Assembly (NCBI RefSeq): GCF_000350225.1
Contig: NW_005179039.1
Span: forward strand, 99,291-163,290
Direction: 5' to 3'
Source of the DNA: Chondrus crispus
Taxonomy: Eukaryota; Rhodophyta; Florideophyceae; Gigartinales; Gigartinaceae
Length of the DNA stretch: 64,000 nt
The notes beneath the pieces are model-generated. The model ran no database searches, was not told where the DNA came from, and was given only the letters and a program-made list of their open reading frames with translations. The translations under genes and the position numbers were made by a program. Shown piece after piece: positions 42,941 to 52,560 of this stretch (its first letter is position 1; every line of letters starts with the position of its first letter).

Positions 42941-44217
42941 CAGAGATACGACACCCTGGAGCGTCCAGGGTGCGGCCGCCGGATCTCGAGCGGATGGGGC
43001 GGGACAGGGGGAAAGTTGGACGCGAGGCGAGACAGGGGCAGATACGACACCGTCTCCTTGGGCTGAACAAACACCCGATGGTGCCCGCCGACTTCGGCCA
43101 TAAAGGCGCTACCAATCGACCATGCCCACTCTTTTTCACAGCTATCGAGCAGGAGGGATCGAGCGGGATGGCTCGGGTCCACGGCGGCATATCCGAAATG
43201 CTTCAGTACGAACGGAAGCAGGGGGTGTATCCCGAGCGAAAGGAACATCTCGTGAACCGTCCTCGGGAGCGCGGGGAAGTCACCGGGGGAAAGCCCCTGC
43301 TCGAAGGTGGAAGACGCGAAGACGCGACTGTCCTCTTCAGACGATCCCCTGCAGGCCGCCCAGTCCCGATGGGCCACGGCGATTCCGTGGAGTCGCATCA
43401 GGGTGGCGGCCGATTTCTGCAGCGCGACCCGGGGCTTCGTGTAGGCGTACGGGCGCGGATACACGTAGAGCCCCAAGATCTCTGCCACGACAAAGCGGCG
43501 CGGACGGTCCGGGGCGAACCCGGACAAGTAAGTCGCCATCCGGTCCACGTACAGTACCTCCTCCGGTCCGAAGGCAAAGGTTCGATCCCCACGTATAGTG
43601 TCGGGAATCTGGTAAGCTACGCCGTCTCCTTTTGCAAGGAGACGGGCAAGCGCCACTGCAGACTGGTCCGTGAGGCCGTCCTCGCTGATCTTGCGTATGC
43701 GCAACAAGTCAGGGCGAAGATACGGGCTCGCCAGGACGTCCCCCACTGTCACGCCCACTCGAGCGTGGCGAGCCCATGGATGCTGAAGGTCGCTGAACGG
43801 CAGCGGGGTGGACCGCAGAAGAGGAACTCCGAACCAACGCGTGGTACTCGTGGGGCCCGACTCGTCCGCCCCCGTGGCGGGACCGAGGACCAAGGGGGCC
43901 ACAGCTTGAACAGCGTCACTCGCAGCGGGTTCGACGAGCCCTGCAGCGGCGACGGGACCAGCAGAGGGGCACGGAGCACGACCCCCGCCATCGGCACGGT
44001 AGCTAGCCGTGGGATCAGGGACGCCCCCCAAGTCGTCGGACAGCGTGGTCTCCCTCGACGGCCGGGTCCTCTGGAAAGGCGAGGTTGTAGCGGGCGACAC
44101 GCCACCCGCGTCACCGACACGCGGGGGCAGATGTGGCACGGGCCGCACGCCATCGGCTTCTTCGGCCGGCGCCGCATGAGCAAGCGCCGGCGGGGTGGAT
44201 GGTGACGGAGGCGACAT
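42940..44217 (-). CDS. Antisense ORF 1 of G2 element, unknown globular protein
   Basis: 425 residues on the strand opposite to gag-pol, starting 327 bases before the 3' LTR C. The first ~120 residues are Pro/Ala-rich. The rest looks like a folded domain with regular hydrophobic spacing: FVVAEILGLYVYPRPYAY, TLMRLHGIAVAHRDWAA, VHEMFLSLGIHPLLPFVLK. I cannot name a family. The plus strand is also open here (496 codons), but it lies in the register where it merely avoids rare antisense Leu/Ser codons and its product is low-complexity, so I prefer the minus strand. Antisense accessory ORFs between pol and 3' LTR are known in some plant Gypsy elements; similarity to those is untested. Confidence 0.6.
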   Translation of the reverse strand: MSPPSPSTPPALAHAAPAEEADGVRPVPHLPPRVGDAGGVSPATTSPFQRTRPSRETTLSDDLGGVPDPTASYRADGGGRAPCPSAGPVAAAGLVEPAASDAVQAVAPLVLGPATGADESGPTSTTRWFGVPLLRSTPLPFSDLQHPWARHARVGVTVGDVLASPYLRPDLLRIRKISEDGLTDQSAVALARLLAKGDGVAYQIPDTIRGDRTFAFGPEEVLYVDRMATYLSGFAPDRPRRFVVAEILGLYVYPRPYAYTKPRVALQKSAATLMRLHGIAVAHRDWAACRGSSEEDSRVFASSTFEQGLSPGDFPALPRTVHEMFLSLGIHPLLPFVLKHFGYAAVDPSHPARSLLLDSCEKEWAWSIGSAFMAEVGGHHRVFVQPKETVSYLPLSRLASNFPPVPPHPLEIRRPHPGRSRVSYL

Positions 44218-44544
44218 GTGAAAACGGTGTCAGTCGCGAGAGCACGTGGGAGATGATGGTTGGAGCGAGCAACACACGCCACGGAGAGAAGGGCGGAGCG
44301 GGCGATACGGCACGGAAGCCCGCGCTAGGGCAGACAAGGGAGCCGGAAGGCGGAAGCGCACGGCGGCACGGAAGAGCACGACGAGTAGGGGTCCGGATAC
44401 GCCGCGACAGGGGCAGACGAAATCAGGCGCGAAGACAGGAGGGTATAATTGGAAATATCGCGAGGGGTGGACGACGGACAGAGACACACGAGGCTCCCTT
44501 TAAGCACACGTGCCCGCGGACGGTCACGCTTGACGGGGAGGCCG
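44218..44544. other. Region between antisense ORF 1 and LTR C
   Basis: Ends with GTGCCCGCGGACGGTCAC (44510-44527) and TTGACGGGGAGG, a diverged palindrome plus purine tract directly before the 3' LTR. An antisense promoter would have to lie here or in LTR C. Confidence 0.55.
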
Positions 44545-45153
44545 TGTGGTATAACGGCAAACTAGATTTTGATCTAGATTAGATCCCGCACTGTAGAGCT
44601 GGAGCTCCACAGTACGGACCCACACGTGTGCGCGACACGCACGTGTACTGTCAGCCCGATGCCTGACAGCGCTACAGTGCAGGCTGACCCGCACTACAGT
44701 AGCCCCCTACAGTACATCGGTACTGTAGTGTTATGATAGAATTCTTTGTACATTAAATACGCGAGCGACCGACGACGGAGGAAAAGGACAAGCACGAGCT
44801 TGTCCACGACTCTCCGTCTAGGTCAGCTTTGCCGCTTAATCTACTAGAACGACCGGCCTACTCTAGTCCGTGTTAGGCAAGGGACCGCGTGGACAAGGAC
44901 GCGCCAGCACGCGAGCGAGCCCGGATCCGCCTCCGCCCGTCTGTACTGGATCGTGTACCAGTACCGCACCGGGGCGTGGAGGCGTAGATCCGCTCGCGCG
45001 TGCGCGCGTCCGACCCGACTGCACTCTACCACACTGCTACCAGGGCCCGCGCCCGGTCCCGTGTGTGCGTGGTGCTTCATCCCGTTCTCGGCGATCCGAG
45101 GTCTATAGGACTGGACGCATACACCCCTCTCCGCGGGGGTGTTTGTGCTACAG
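44545..45153 (+). repeat. LTR C (3' LTR)
   Basis: 609 bp, TGTGGTATAACGG...TTTGTGCTACA. Conserved hairpins at 44591-44612 and 44707-44728. Preceded by a purine tract and not followed by a primer site, so it is a 3' LTR. Confidence 0.82.
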
Positions 45154-45728
45154 ACGCCGATGGCACCAACACTGGCTTGTAACACGACGAAGCCCTTCGA
45201 GGAAGACGTCGTTGCAACAGTCTCCGTCGGAAAATGGGTCACAGCAGCAGCGCTACGTCAACTGTGTCACCCGATGGCCAAAACACCTACACCGGTTCGG
45301 TCGCAACCGAGGCCGATGGCACCAACACAAGATAAGGAAAAAATAGGTAGAATTAGAGATAGAAAAGGATAGGGAAATAAAGGAAAATGAAAAGGGAACC
45401 CCCGAGCGATAGAGGATGCCGTAGGCTTAGGTAAAAGGGGGCGTCTTGGTAGAGACGGACTTCGACCAAGGCGACATTCAACTCCGGCAACTCGGGTTGG
45501 TTTATTGACTTGTTCGGTCAAAGGGCTAAGTTATATAGAGCCCCGCCGGGGCGAGTACAGTAGCTCCCGGCTCTAGATTCTAGATCTAATTTGTAAATAA
45601 ATTAAATAATTAAAATAATCGTGCGCTTCGTCGCACACGTGTGTCCCCCAAACCCGGACTACAGTATCCAATTTTTTTCCTTTTTCACTTCCTTTCACCC
45701 CCGTACCCGAGACGGGTATTGCACTACA
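45154..45728. other. LTR-like remnant(s) between LTR C and inverted gag
   Basis: Ends ...GTACCCGAGACGGGTATTGCACTACA at 45728, the hairpin-plus-CTACA ending of this LTR family, directly abutting the truncated inverted gag. The phrase GCCGATGGCACCAACAC occurs twice (45156 and 45312). The left boundary was not resolved. Confidence 0.45.
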
Positions 45729-46679
45729 GACGGCGCTGAACTCTTGGATCATCGTATGCACCGGCTCGAGCCCGGGCTCGGCGGGACCTAGTGTGCCAAA
45801 GGCAGTGACGGGTAGCGTACGGACGTCTACCGAACCTGGATGCGCGGTGTAACCCGCTGGCGGGTAGCCGCCCCAGCCGGGATCGACGGAGAACATGGGT
45901 TCTCCGGATCCGCGAGCGGCTCCTCCACGGTCCTGTACGTCGGCGTACGATACGCTTCCCATCTGCCGCCTACTTCCGGGGGTAGGCGGCAATGCTTGGG
46001 TCTCGGACGCGAGATTCGAGCCCATCGGAGGACAGTTTCCTTCCGCAGTCCGACTAGTGTCGGCGCCAGCTGGACGCCAACCTTCCGGAGCGACGGCGCT
46101 CGGAGGTACGGCACCATCGGGCCCTCTCGTGGGGGCACCGGGCAGCCTTGCGGCCATGGTCCGTTTCATGTCACGAGCACGCTGTCGCGTAGCGTTGAGC
46201 TCGGCGGAGAGGTGCGCGAACGCACCCAACTGTTCTGCTGACGGGGACGGTCGATCATCGGGACGTCTCGTCGAGGTCGGCCTCGTGGGGCGACCTTGCC
46301 CGTGCAGTACGGGCTGTGCGAGGCGTGGGTCTTCGACGAGCACCAGTCGCGATCGTAACTCGTCGACTAGTGCTCGGAGATTCTCCAAGGACTGGCTGAC
46401 TCGATCGAACCTCCCTTCACGTAGGGAGCGGAGCTCGTCCATACATCGCGAGTAGACGGCGTCCGTCACGTCTATACGGAGCGAAGTACGGACTTCCTCG
46501 ATGTAGTCAGCTATGCGATCGAACATCGCAGCCGCTTGTCCTTCGGGGGACTCGGGCGACGGTTCGCGGTCTCGGAGACCAGCGTCGCCGTCACCGAACG
46601 GCGGTGATGGTGCGTGCATAGCGGCCGCCCTCGGATCCGCCGGTTCGGACCGGATGGAGGTGGCGTATTCTTGACTCAT
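45729..46679 (-). pseudogene. gag: Inverted, truncated G2-type Gag
   Basis: Starts ATG 46679 (MSQEYATSIRSEPAD) and follows the G2 Gag closely (IEEVRTSLRIDV, SPSAEQLGAFAHLSAELNAT, EPVHTMIQEFSAV). It breaks exactly after FSAV, where an LTR-like end (45728) begins; the open frame then runs on meaninglessly to 45573. It belongs to LTR D and represents a second, inverted element of the same family of which only the 5' end remains. Confidence 0.85.
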
Positions 46680-46755
46680 CTCAACGCGTACGGACGCGGA
46701 GGAAAAAGAAAGTCTTCTCGGAAAGATCTCGGGGTCTTCTAGGTCGGGAGACCAC

Positions 46756-47360
46756 TGTAGCATAAACACCCCCAGACGACTGGAGGTGTATGCGCAGTTC
46801 GACCTGTAGACCCCGGATCGGAGAAGGGGGAAGCGGGCCAACTAGCTACGGAACCGGGCTCGGGCCCGGGTAGCGGTGGTAGAGCGGGAGCGAGCAGGGA
46901 CGCGCGCACGAGCGGATCGACGCCTCGACGCCCCGGAGCAGCACTGGGTGACGTGCCAGTGCTGACGGGCGGAGGCGGTTCCGTGCTCGCTCGCGTGCTG
47001 CGCGTCCACTCCGGCTCGGCTCCGACTAAACGCGCGCGAAGACCGAGGGCGACGTTTAGAATAAGCTGGGTGGACGGACCTTGGCGGTTGGTCGTCGACA
47101 AGCCCGTGCTTGTCGCCCCCGTCCGCCGTCGGTCCGCTCCTGTATTTAATGTTACAAAACCGTCTATCATAACGGAGTACAGTACGTACTGTACTCGACG
47201 GCGCTACAGTAGTGCGCACCGTCAGCCAGCGGGCTGCTGGTACACGCGTCATACACGTGTAGTACACGTGGGGTGCACGTGCGCACTGGTGGCCTGTAAG
47301 GCTCGTGCCTTACAGCGCTGGATCCAATTTCTAATCTAATTACTTCGTCGATATACTACA
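46756..47360 (-). repeat. LTR D (5' LTR of inverted element)
   Basis: 605 bp; on the minus strand TGTAGTATATCGACG...TTTATGCTACA, followed by the primer site TGGTCTCCCGACC and gag. Hairpins at 47294-47315 and 47175-47196. Closest in its 3' part to LTR A. Confidence 0.82.
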
Positions 47361-47454
47361 AGAGGGACGCCAAGAAAGAGGACCACCGCCCGCTGCGCAC
47401 TCGCACCCCCGCCGCCGGCAGGTGGGGGATGCGAAGGGTAAGAACCTTCGTGCC

Positions 47455-48117
47455 GCGCCCTCGCCCCGAATGGCGAGGGGCGCGAACGAGAAGAAGAATT
47501 CCTCGCGCCGTGCTCTCACGCTCGTGGCCCTCCGCCGTCGGAGGGCGAGGGGCACGCGAAGGATAAGACTGTTCGTCGCACGTTGGGCCCTCGACATCGA
47601 TGGCAAGGGGCGCCGAGGAGGAGTATCGGCTGTGTCCTGCGCCCTCGCTATCGATGGCGGGACGCCAAGTGAAAGACCATGCGTCGCGCGCTGCGCCCTC
47701 GCCACCGATGGCGAGGGACGCCGACGAGAAGACGAACGTCGCACGCGCGCCCTCGCCGCCGAAGGCGAGGGGCGCGAAGAAGAAGACGTTCTGCGCGGTC
47801 GGGACCCCGCCTCCGGACGGCGAGGGGCGCGAAAGAAGACGACTACTGCGCGCCCTGCCCTCGCCGCCGAAGGCGAGAGGCATCAAGAAGAACGACCGGG
47901 TCGCGCGCCCTCGCCCCGAATGGCGAGGGACGCGGACGATAAGAACGTTCATCGCACGTTAGGCCCTCGTCACCGATGGCGAGGGCCGTTGACGAGAGGG
48001 GGAATACCGCGCGCTTTGCCCCCCGTCACCGATGGCGAGGGGTCCCAAGGACAATACGAGCTCCAGTGCGTCCTGCCCTCGCCGCCGACGGCGAGAGGCA
48101 TCAAGAAGAACCGCTGC
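47455..48117. repeat. Minisatellite, ~53-bp unit, each unit a hairpin
   Basis: About twelve diverged units. Each contains a palindrome with arms CCCTCGCC and GGCGAGGG around a 6-base loop (CCGAAT, GCCGAA, ACCGAT), followed by about 30 variable bases rich in GAAGAAGA or GACGAGAA. It lies in the region upstream of LTR F. Long open frames here are a by-product of the repeat. Confidence 0.85.
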
Positions 48118-48121
48118 GCGC

Positions 48122-48493
48122 CTAACGCCCCGCGTTGGGCACATCCGCTTCCGCCACCTGCTCCACTGCATCGCCACGCCTGCGCCGGTCTCGCTTCCCC
48201 GAAAGTCCTTGCCGGCGACGGCGCTCTCCCGGTCTGCGCCTGGCTGTGAATCTTCTCCGGTCTCCCATGAGGATGCCGCGCGCGATGACGACAAGCACAA
48301 CCGCGCCCGTCACGATGGCGACGATGTCCCACGTGGACAGCCACGTACTCTCCACGAACACGGGGTCCGTCTCGCTCACGGCTGCCTTGTGCTTCGCGAA
48401 GGGCATGGGGGAGTTCGTGCTGGCGCGTACCCTGTGGATGACGGAGAGGGTTGCAGAACACCACGAAGGAGGCGCGAAAATCATTCTGTGCAC
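48122..48493 (-). CDS. Small antisense ORF with one membrane segment (uncertain)
   Basis: 123 codons on the minus strand, upstream of LTR F and therefore antisense to that element. Visible: a hydrophobic stretch WDIVAIVTGAVVLVVIARGIL (about residues 55-75) flanked by a very basic C-terminal tail (RRRFTARRRPGERRRRQG). Unrecognised. In GC-rich DNA chance frames are common, so this is a weak call, made because the membrane segment is clean and the position matches the antisense ORFs near LTR C. Confidence 0.3.
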   Translation of the reverse strand: MHRMIFAPPSWCSATLSVIHRVRASTNSPMPFAKHKAAVSETDPVFVESTWLSTWDIVAIVTGAVVLVVIARGILMGDRRRFTARRRPGERRRRQGLSGKRDRRRRGDAVEQVAEADVPNAGR

Positions 48494-49231
48494 GAGGACG
48501 GGGCGTGAACGATCAGCGCGTACATGGCGAGACAGGAATGGGAAAGGAGATAACTTCGCGGCAGAAAGGGGCGCATGAGGGGAGGAAAGACGTGCACATT
48601 ACGCTCACGCCGACAAAGGGCGTAATTGACGACGGGGTACGATGTGGAATGGGCGTCGTAGGGGGAAAATGGCCGCGTACAATGTGACCGGAAGGAACGA
48701 ACTACTCCCAAGCCCCCGGAGACGAGGAAGCAAATTCCGCGCACGGGGAACGAGCGGGACAATCGGTGCGCCCGTGCAGAAGCGGGGTGGGAGTAGGGCC
48801 ACCCTGTGGGAGCGCAGAGCCTCTCATACCGAGGTCCCAGAAAAAGGGCACCGGACACACGGACGAAAGAGCGAGCAGGCTTGCGCGTAAGGAAGAGAAA
48901 CGACGCGTACCGGCACGACCCGGACAGGGGAGAACGTCGGCACGTGGAGGTGAGAAGAGGATGACGGCGGAGAAAAGTCCCACGGACGCGCACCTGATCG
49001 CGCGATGAGAGAGAAGGACGGTGACGAAGTGGAGACCGGGTCGTTAGGTGCCACGGAAAGGGGCAAAGAGCCGGCCCGCGCACGGATGAACGCGGGAAAG
49101 GAGGTGAAGGACAACGACCAGAGCGCGATGTCGTTAGAGGCAACGTAATGGATCATACCGACAACGCGATCTGGCATGGCTCCCTCTACAAGCACCCGTG
49201 AACGCGGACGTTCACGCTTGAGGGGGGGCCG
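48494..49231. other. G2-family 3' region before LTR F
   Basis: A minus-strand open frame of 220 codons (48481-49143) has Ser/Arg/Pro-rich low-complexity content, so I do not call it. It ends with GTGAACGCGGACGTTCAC and a purine tract TTGAGGGGGGG (49198-49227) before the LTR. Confidence 0.5.
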
Positions 49232-49839
49232 TGTAGTATAACCCCCTGGGACTAGATTTAGATTAGATCAGCCACTGTAGAGCCCGAGCTCTACAGTACG
49301 ACGCGCACGAGCGCGCGTGCTGTCAGCACCGAATGCTGACAGCCCTACAGTACGCGCGACCCGCACCCACTACTGCAGCCGACCACAGTAGCACTATAGT
49401 ACAGTACGTACTGTACTGTAGTATGATAGACTAACTTGTACATTAAATACGTGAGCGGACCGACGGCGACGGGGGAGGACAAGCACGAGCTTGTCCAGAA
49501 CCTACGCCTTTGGTCAAGCTCGCCCCGCTTATTCTACATCAGGTTGCCCACAATAGCCCGTATTAGTTAGGAGCCGAGCGGGCAGGTGACGCGCGAGCAC
49601 ACGAGCGAGCCTAGATCCGCCTCCGCCCGTCAGTGCTGGTACGTAACCCAGCGCTGCCCCGGGGCGTCGAGGCGTAGATCGACCCGCCCGTGCGCGCGTC
49701 CCCGTCCGAACCCGCTCTACCACCACGCTACCCCGGCCCGCTTCCCGGTTCCGTTAGCTGGGGATGCTTCCCTTCTCCGATCGGGGTCTCCGCAAGAACT
49801 GAGTGTACACCCCCCTCCGTTGGGGGTGTTTATACTACA
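49232..49839 (+). repeat. LTR F (3' LTR)
   Basis: 608 bp, TGTAGTATAACCCC...TTTATACTACA. Perfect hairpins at 49275-49296 and 49398-49417. Preceded by palindrome and purine tract. Confidence 0.85.
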
Positions 49840-49890
49840 GGGTCCTGCCCAATAGTAGGTATTCCCCCAGATCCAGGATTGCTTGCGAAA

Positions 49891-49946
49891 AGCAGTTACA
49901 TTAGTTTACCCGGATCCCAGAATCCGGGTAAGCCAATGTAACTGCT
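49891..49946. repeat. Inverted repeat (hairpin) at start of Gypsy relic
   Basis: AGCAGTTACATT...TACCCGGAT is mirrored by ATCCGGGTA...AATGTAACTGCT with a short loop. Confidence 0.85.
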
Positions 49947-52042
49947 TGACCAAGAAAGTGCGATGCGTCTTTACGGAAGCTTCTCAGAAATTTTGGGCTG
50001 GCGTTGTCACGCAAACCACCAGGGAACAGCTTCGTCTGCCCGTAACAAAGCAGCGACATAAGCCAATTGCCTTCCTTGGAGCAGCCTTCAAAGGTGCGCA
50101 GCTGGACTGGACAACTTTTGAGAAGGAAGGGTTCGCAATTTTTCACAGTTTTTTCTGAAGATGAAGTACCTGCTACAAGGCCAAGGTCAGAGTCATATCT
50201 ATACGGAACACCGCAATCTTTTCTTTGTCTTCGCCCCTCGCGTTGGAACCAGCCCTCGGAAGGCACATCGTGTCCAAGGTGCAACAGTGGGCACTGTATC
50301 TTTCCTGATTTCCGTATGTCATTGAGCACGTGGACGGTCTGGAAAATGTCAGTGATGATATTCTTACCCGGTGGGGCCCGAGGATACAGAAATGAACGCA
50401 CAAGTCGCTAAGCAATTTGTAGCATGATGCTGGAAGACGCATCCCAAATGATCCCCGCTGCTGACGAATTCTTATGGCCTGACATGCACATGATTCGTGA
50501 ATCGCAGCGAAAACATCCACCGCGGCCACCCGGACTTTCTTGGTGTAACTGAACAGGGCAGTGGACCATGAACCAGCGCATACGGATACCATCCGAGGAT
50601 CTCGACCTACTACTTAAGATATTAGTTGTATCGCATGGCTGTACCATTGGACACCGGGGCATGGATGGCACAAAGAGTGTTGTGCAAGAACATTTTTGGT
50701 GGCCGACTATCGACAATGATGTCACCGAGTTGATTCGCGGATGAATTCATTGCATTGTGACAAGACATGGGGATGCAGAACCCCAACCATTGGGAATGCC
50801 TCGTCATGGTAGCATACCAAACGAAGAATTGCGTAGGGACTATCTCTATATGGAAAAAGGAACGGGCGGCAAGAAATATCTGCTTCTCATCCGGGATGAC
50901 TTGTCGTCATATGTCTCGATGTGGCCTACTGTTTCTTGTACCGCCGAGTGGGCAGCGGAGTCTTTAGGTGTTTGGATTGGATGTTTCGGAGCTATGGAAT
51001 GGCTCGTGACGGACCAAGGAACCCATTTCAAGAATGTGCTCATCACCGAGCTCACCAACGAGGCCCGCGCGAAACACCATTTTGTCACGGCATATAATAT
51101 GCCGTGAAAAATGGTGATGATTCCATTTGCCCATGCACAATAATTGTCCATGGGCAAATGGAAGAATCGAAAGGGTTTGTCGAGAAGTGTTCCGGGCTTG
51201 CAAAGCGCCAATAAGCGAGTGGAGACTTAGCATCAAGGATTGGCCAAACGTGGCCAAATGCGTGCAGAGTGTTTTGAATCATGCCCCGTTTGTGGGCCTG
51301 GGTCTGCGCGATCCGAAGGTCAAGGGGGTGTACCAGACGCCTCGAAGCATTCACAGGGCACAGACAGGTACGACCGCTACTGCGCGCCATGCCCGTTCCG
51401 ACATATCCGGAGGCCGTCTTATGCGAAGAGCTCACGGCACAGAGGTTATTTGCCATAGAAACACTCCGACAAGCTGCTGAGTCGATGCGTCGAAAGCTAA
51501 AGGGATTGAACTCCGACTCACGCATACGCAGGACTATTGAACACAACAAACAAACCGGAGTTCAGGCCGAGAATTTCGAGGTGGGTGACTCTGTGTTACT
51601 TAGACGCGCGAACAAAGCGGGACAAAAACTGCAGTTTACATGGCAAGGGCATCGTCGCATCAAAGGATCTAAATCATCCTGGACGTACGAAGTCGAAAAC
51701 ACACTGACGGGCAAGAAGGAGATTGTACATGTCCGGCGACTTCATCTATAACGGCCCGACAGGGATGGAGTGGACATATCCCCGAGGCTGCTTAAGGCTT
51801 TCAACGCCCTAGACGCACTGTATCAAATTTACCTCGACCTTCGAGGCATCCGGGAGAGCCATGGGCAGGTCGAGGTGCTCGTCGAGTGGGAAGGCCTTCC
51901 CGGCGACACTGATCACACTTGGGAACCTCTGCCGACTGTACGCAAGGTCTTGGCAGACCTGCTTGAGGACTACCTGCACATAGGTGATCAGCGCACTCTC
52001 AAGCGACGAGCGCTCGCGCAAGTGACATACAAATCGAACTAG
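49930..52042 (+). pseudogene. pol: Gypsy relic G4: RNase H, integrase, chromodomain
   Basis: An older, different Gypsy lineage. RNase H part: CVFTEASQKFWAGVVTQTT ... KPIAFLGAAFKG, then the connection region HIYTEHRNLFFVFAPR. Integrase core: RRDYLYMEKGTGGKKYLLLI, VTDQGTHF, then a foldback insertion, then CPWANGRIERVCREV. A chromodomain closes it: ALYQIYLDLRGI ... VLVEWEGLPGDTDHTWEP. Multiple stops and frame changes occur, and neither LTR was found. Protease, RT and gag are missing, cut away at the LTR F boundary. Confidence 0.85.
51075..51163. repeat. Two adjacent foldback repeats inside the integrase
   Basis: CACCATTTTGTCACGGCATA is mirrored by TATGCCGTGAAAAATGGTG (51075-51116), and TTCCATTTGCCCATG by CATGGGCAAATGGAA (51121-51163). 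They interrupt the coding sequence exactly between HHFVTAY and CPWANGRIER. Confidence 0.88.
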
Positions 52043-52560
52043 CTCTTTTACGATAGTCAGGTATGGGGTACTGCAGCCACTGTACGCGCGAGCATCGACG
52101 AGTCCGAGCGGCGACGGAGACAGATATGGTTTTCTGTTCGATGAAGCTCGGCGCGCACTCCGAAGCGCGACACGCTCCAGGGGACCAAGCTCGACATAGA
52201 CGGGGAAAACTGGCGCGCTTCCGTTTCGACCGCTGTTAAATGGTCCGTTAGCCTGTGCACGTCCCTGTGGTCTTGCCGCGAGGCGGCGAAGCGAAACCTC
52301 TCTCCCATGAGACCGTCGCATAGACTTTCGCACATTAAGCGCGGCAACGCGTCAATAAAGGCAGGCCTCAGGAATCATCAACCAGCGAGGCGCGTTGCCT
52401 GCCACTACTCGCTTTCGTCTTCTTTTTGCCCTGCTCTCCGCGATGCCCAGCCCTCTTCAAAGTACTGTCCCCTCCCTCCCTCCGCAAGTTTCCACAGCTG
52501 CACTAAGTGCCAAAATGGCAATTCTTCCGAATATGATAGCAACAAGCAGCCTTTCCCTCT
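52043..52560. other. No recognisable gene
   Basis: 3' flank of the Gypsy relic. Short frames only. Confidence 0.4.

Larger units (their letters stand above)
31528..49839. mobile_element. G2 chromovirus cluster (nested and rearranged LTR elements)
   Basis: An 18-kb block containing LTRs A (31528), B (35900, solo), C (44545), D (46756, inverted) and F (49232), all TGTRGTATA/TGTAGCATA...CTACA and clearly one family but strongly diverged from each other. A and D are followed by a primer site and gag; C and F are preceded by a palindrome and purine tract, so they are 3' LTRs. No pair shows a matching 5-bp duplication, so the partner of LTR A cannot be fixed. The block is probably at least two elements plus a solo LTR and an inverted partial copy. 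Confidence 0.75.

Noticed and set aside
42715-44205. 496-codon plus-strand ORF opposite the antisense ORF
   Set aside because: Exactly in register with the minus-strand ORF, so it is open mainly because the minus gene avoids TTA, CTA and TCA codons; product is low-complexity Arg/Gly/Pro.
31528-45153. LTR A and LTR C as a simple element pair
   Set aside because: The LTRs are too different from each other and the 5-bp flanks (CGTCC and GACGC) do not match, so the pairing is left open.
47455-48117. CRISPR-like array
   Set aside because: Repeats are diverged, no cas genes are present, and the context is a eukaryotic LTR retrotransposon; it is a minisatellite of hairpins.
47422-48249. 275-codon plus-strand ORF
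   Set aside because: Runs entirely over the minisatellite; open frame is produced by the GC-rich repeat and has no domain.
48481-49143. 220-codon minus-strand ORF before LTR F
   Set aside because: Ser/Arg/Pro-rich, no motif, in a region where chance open frames are expected.
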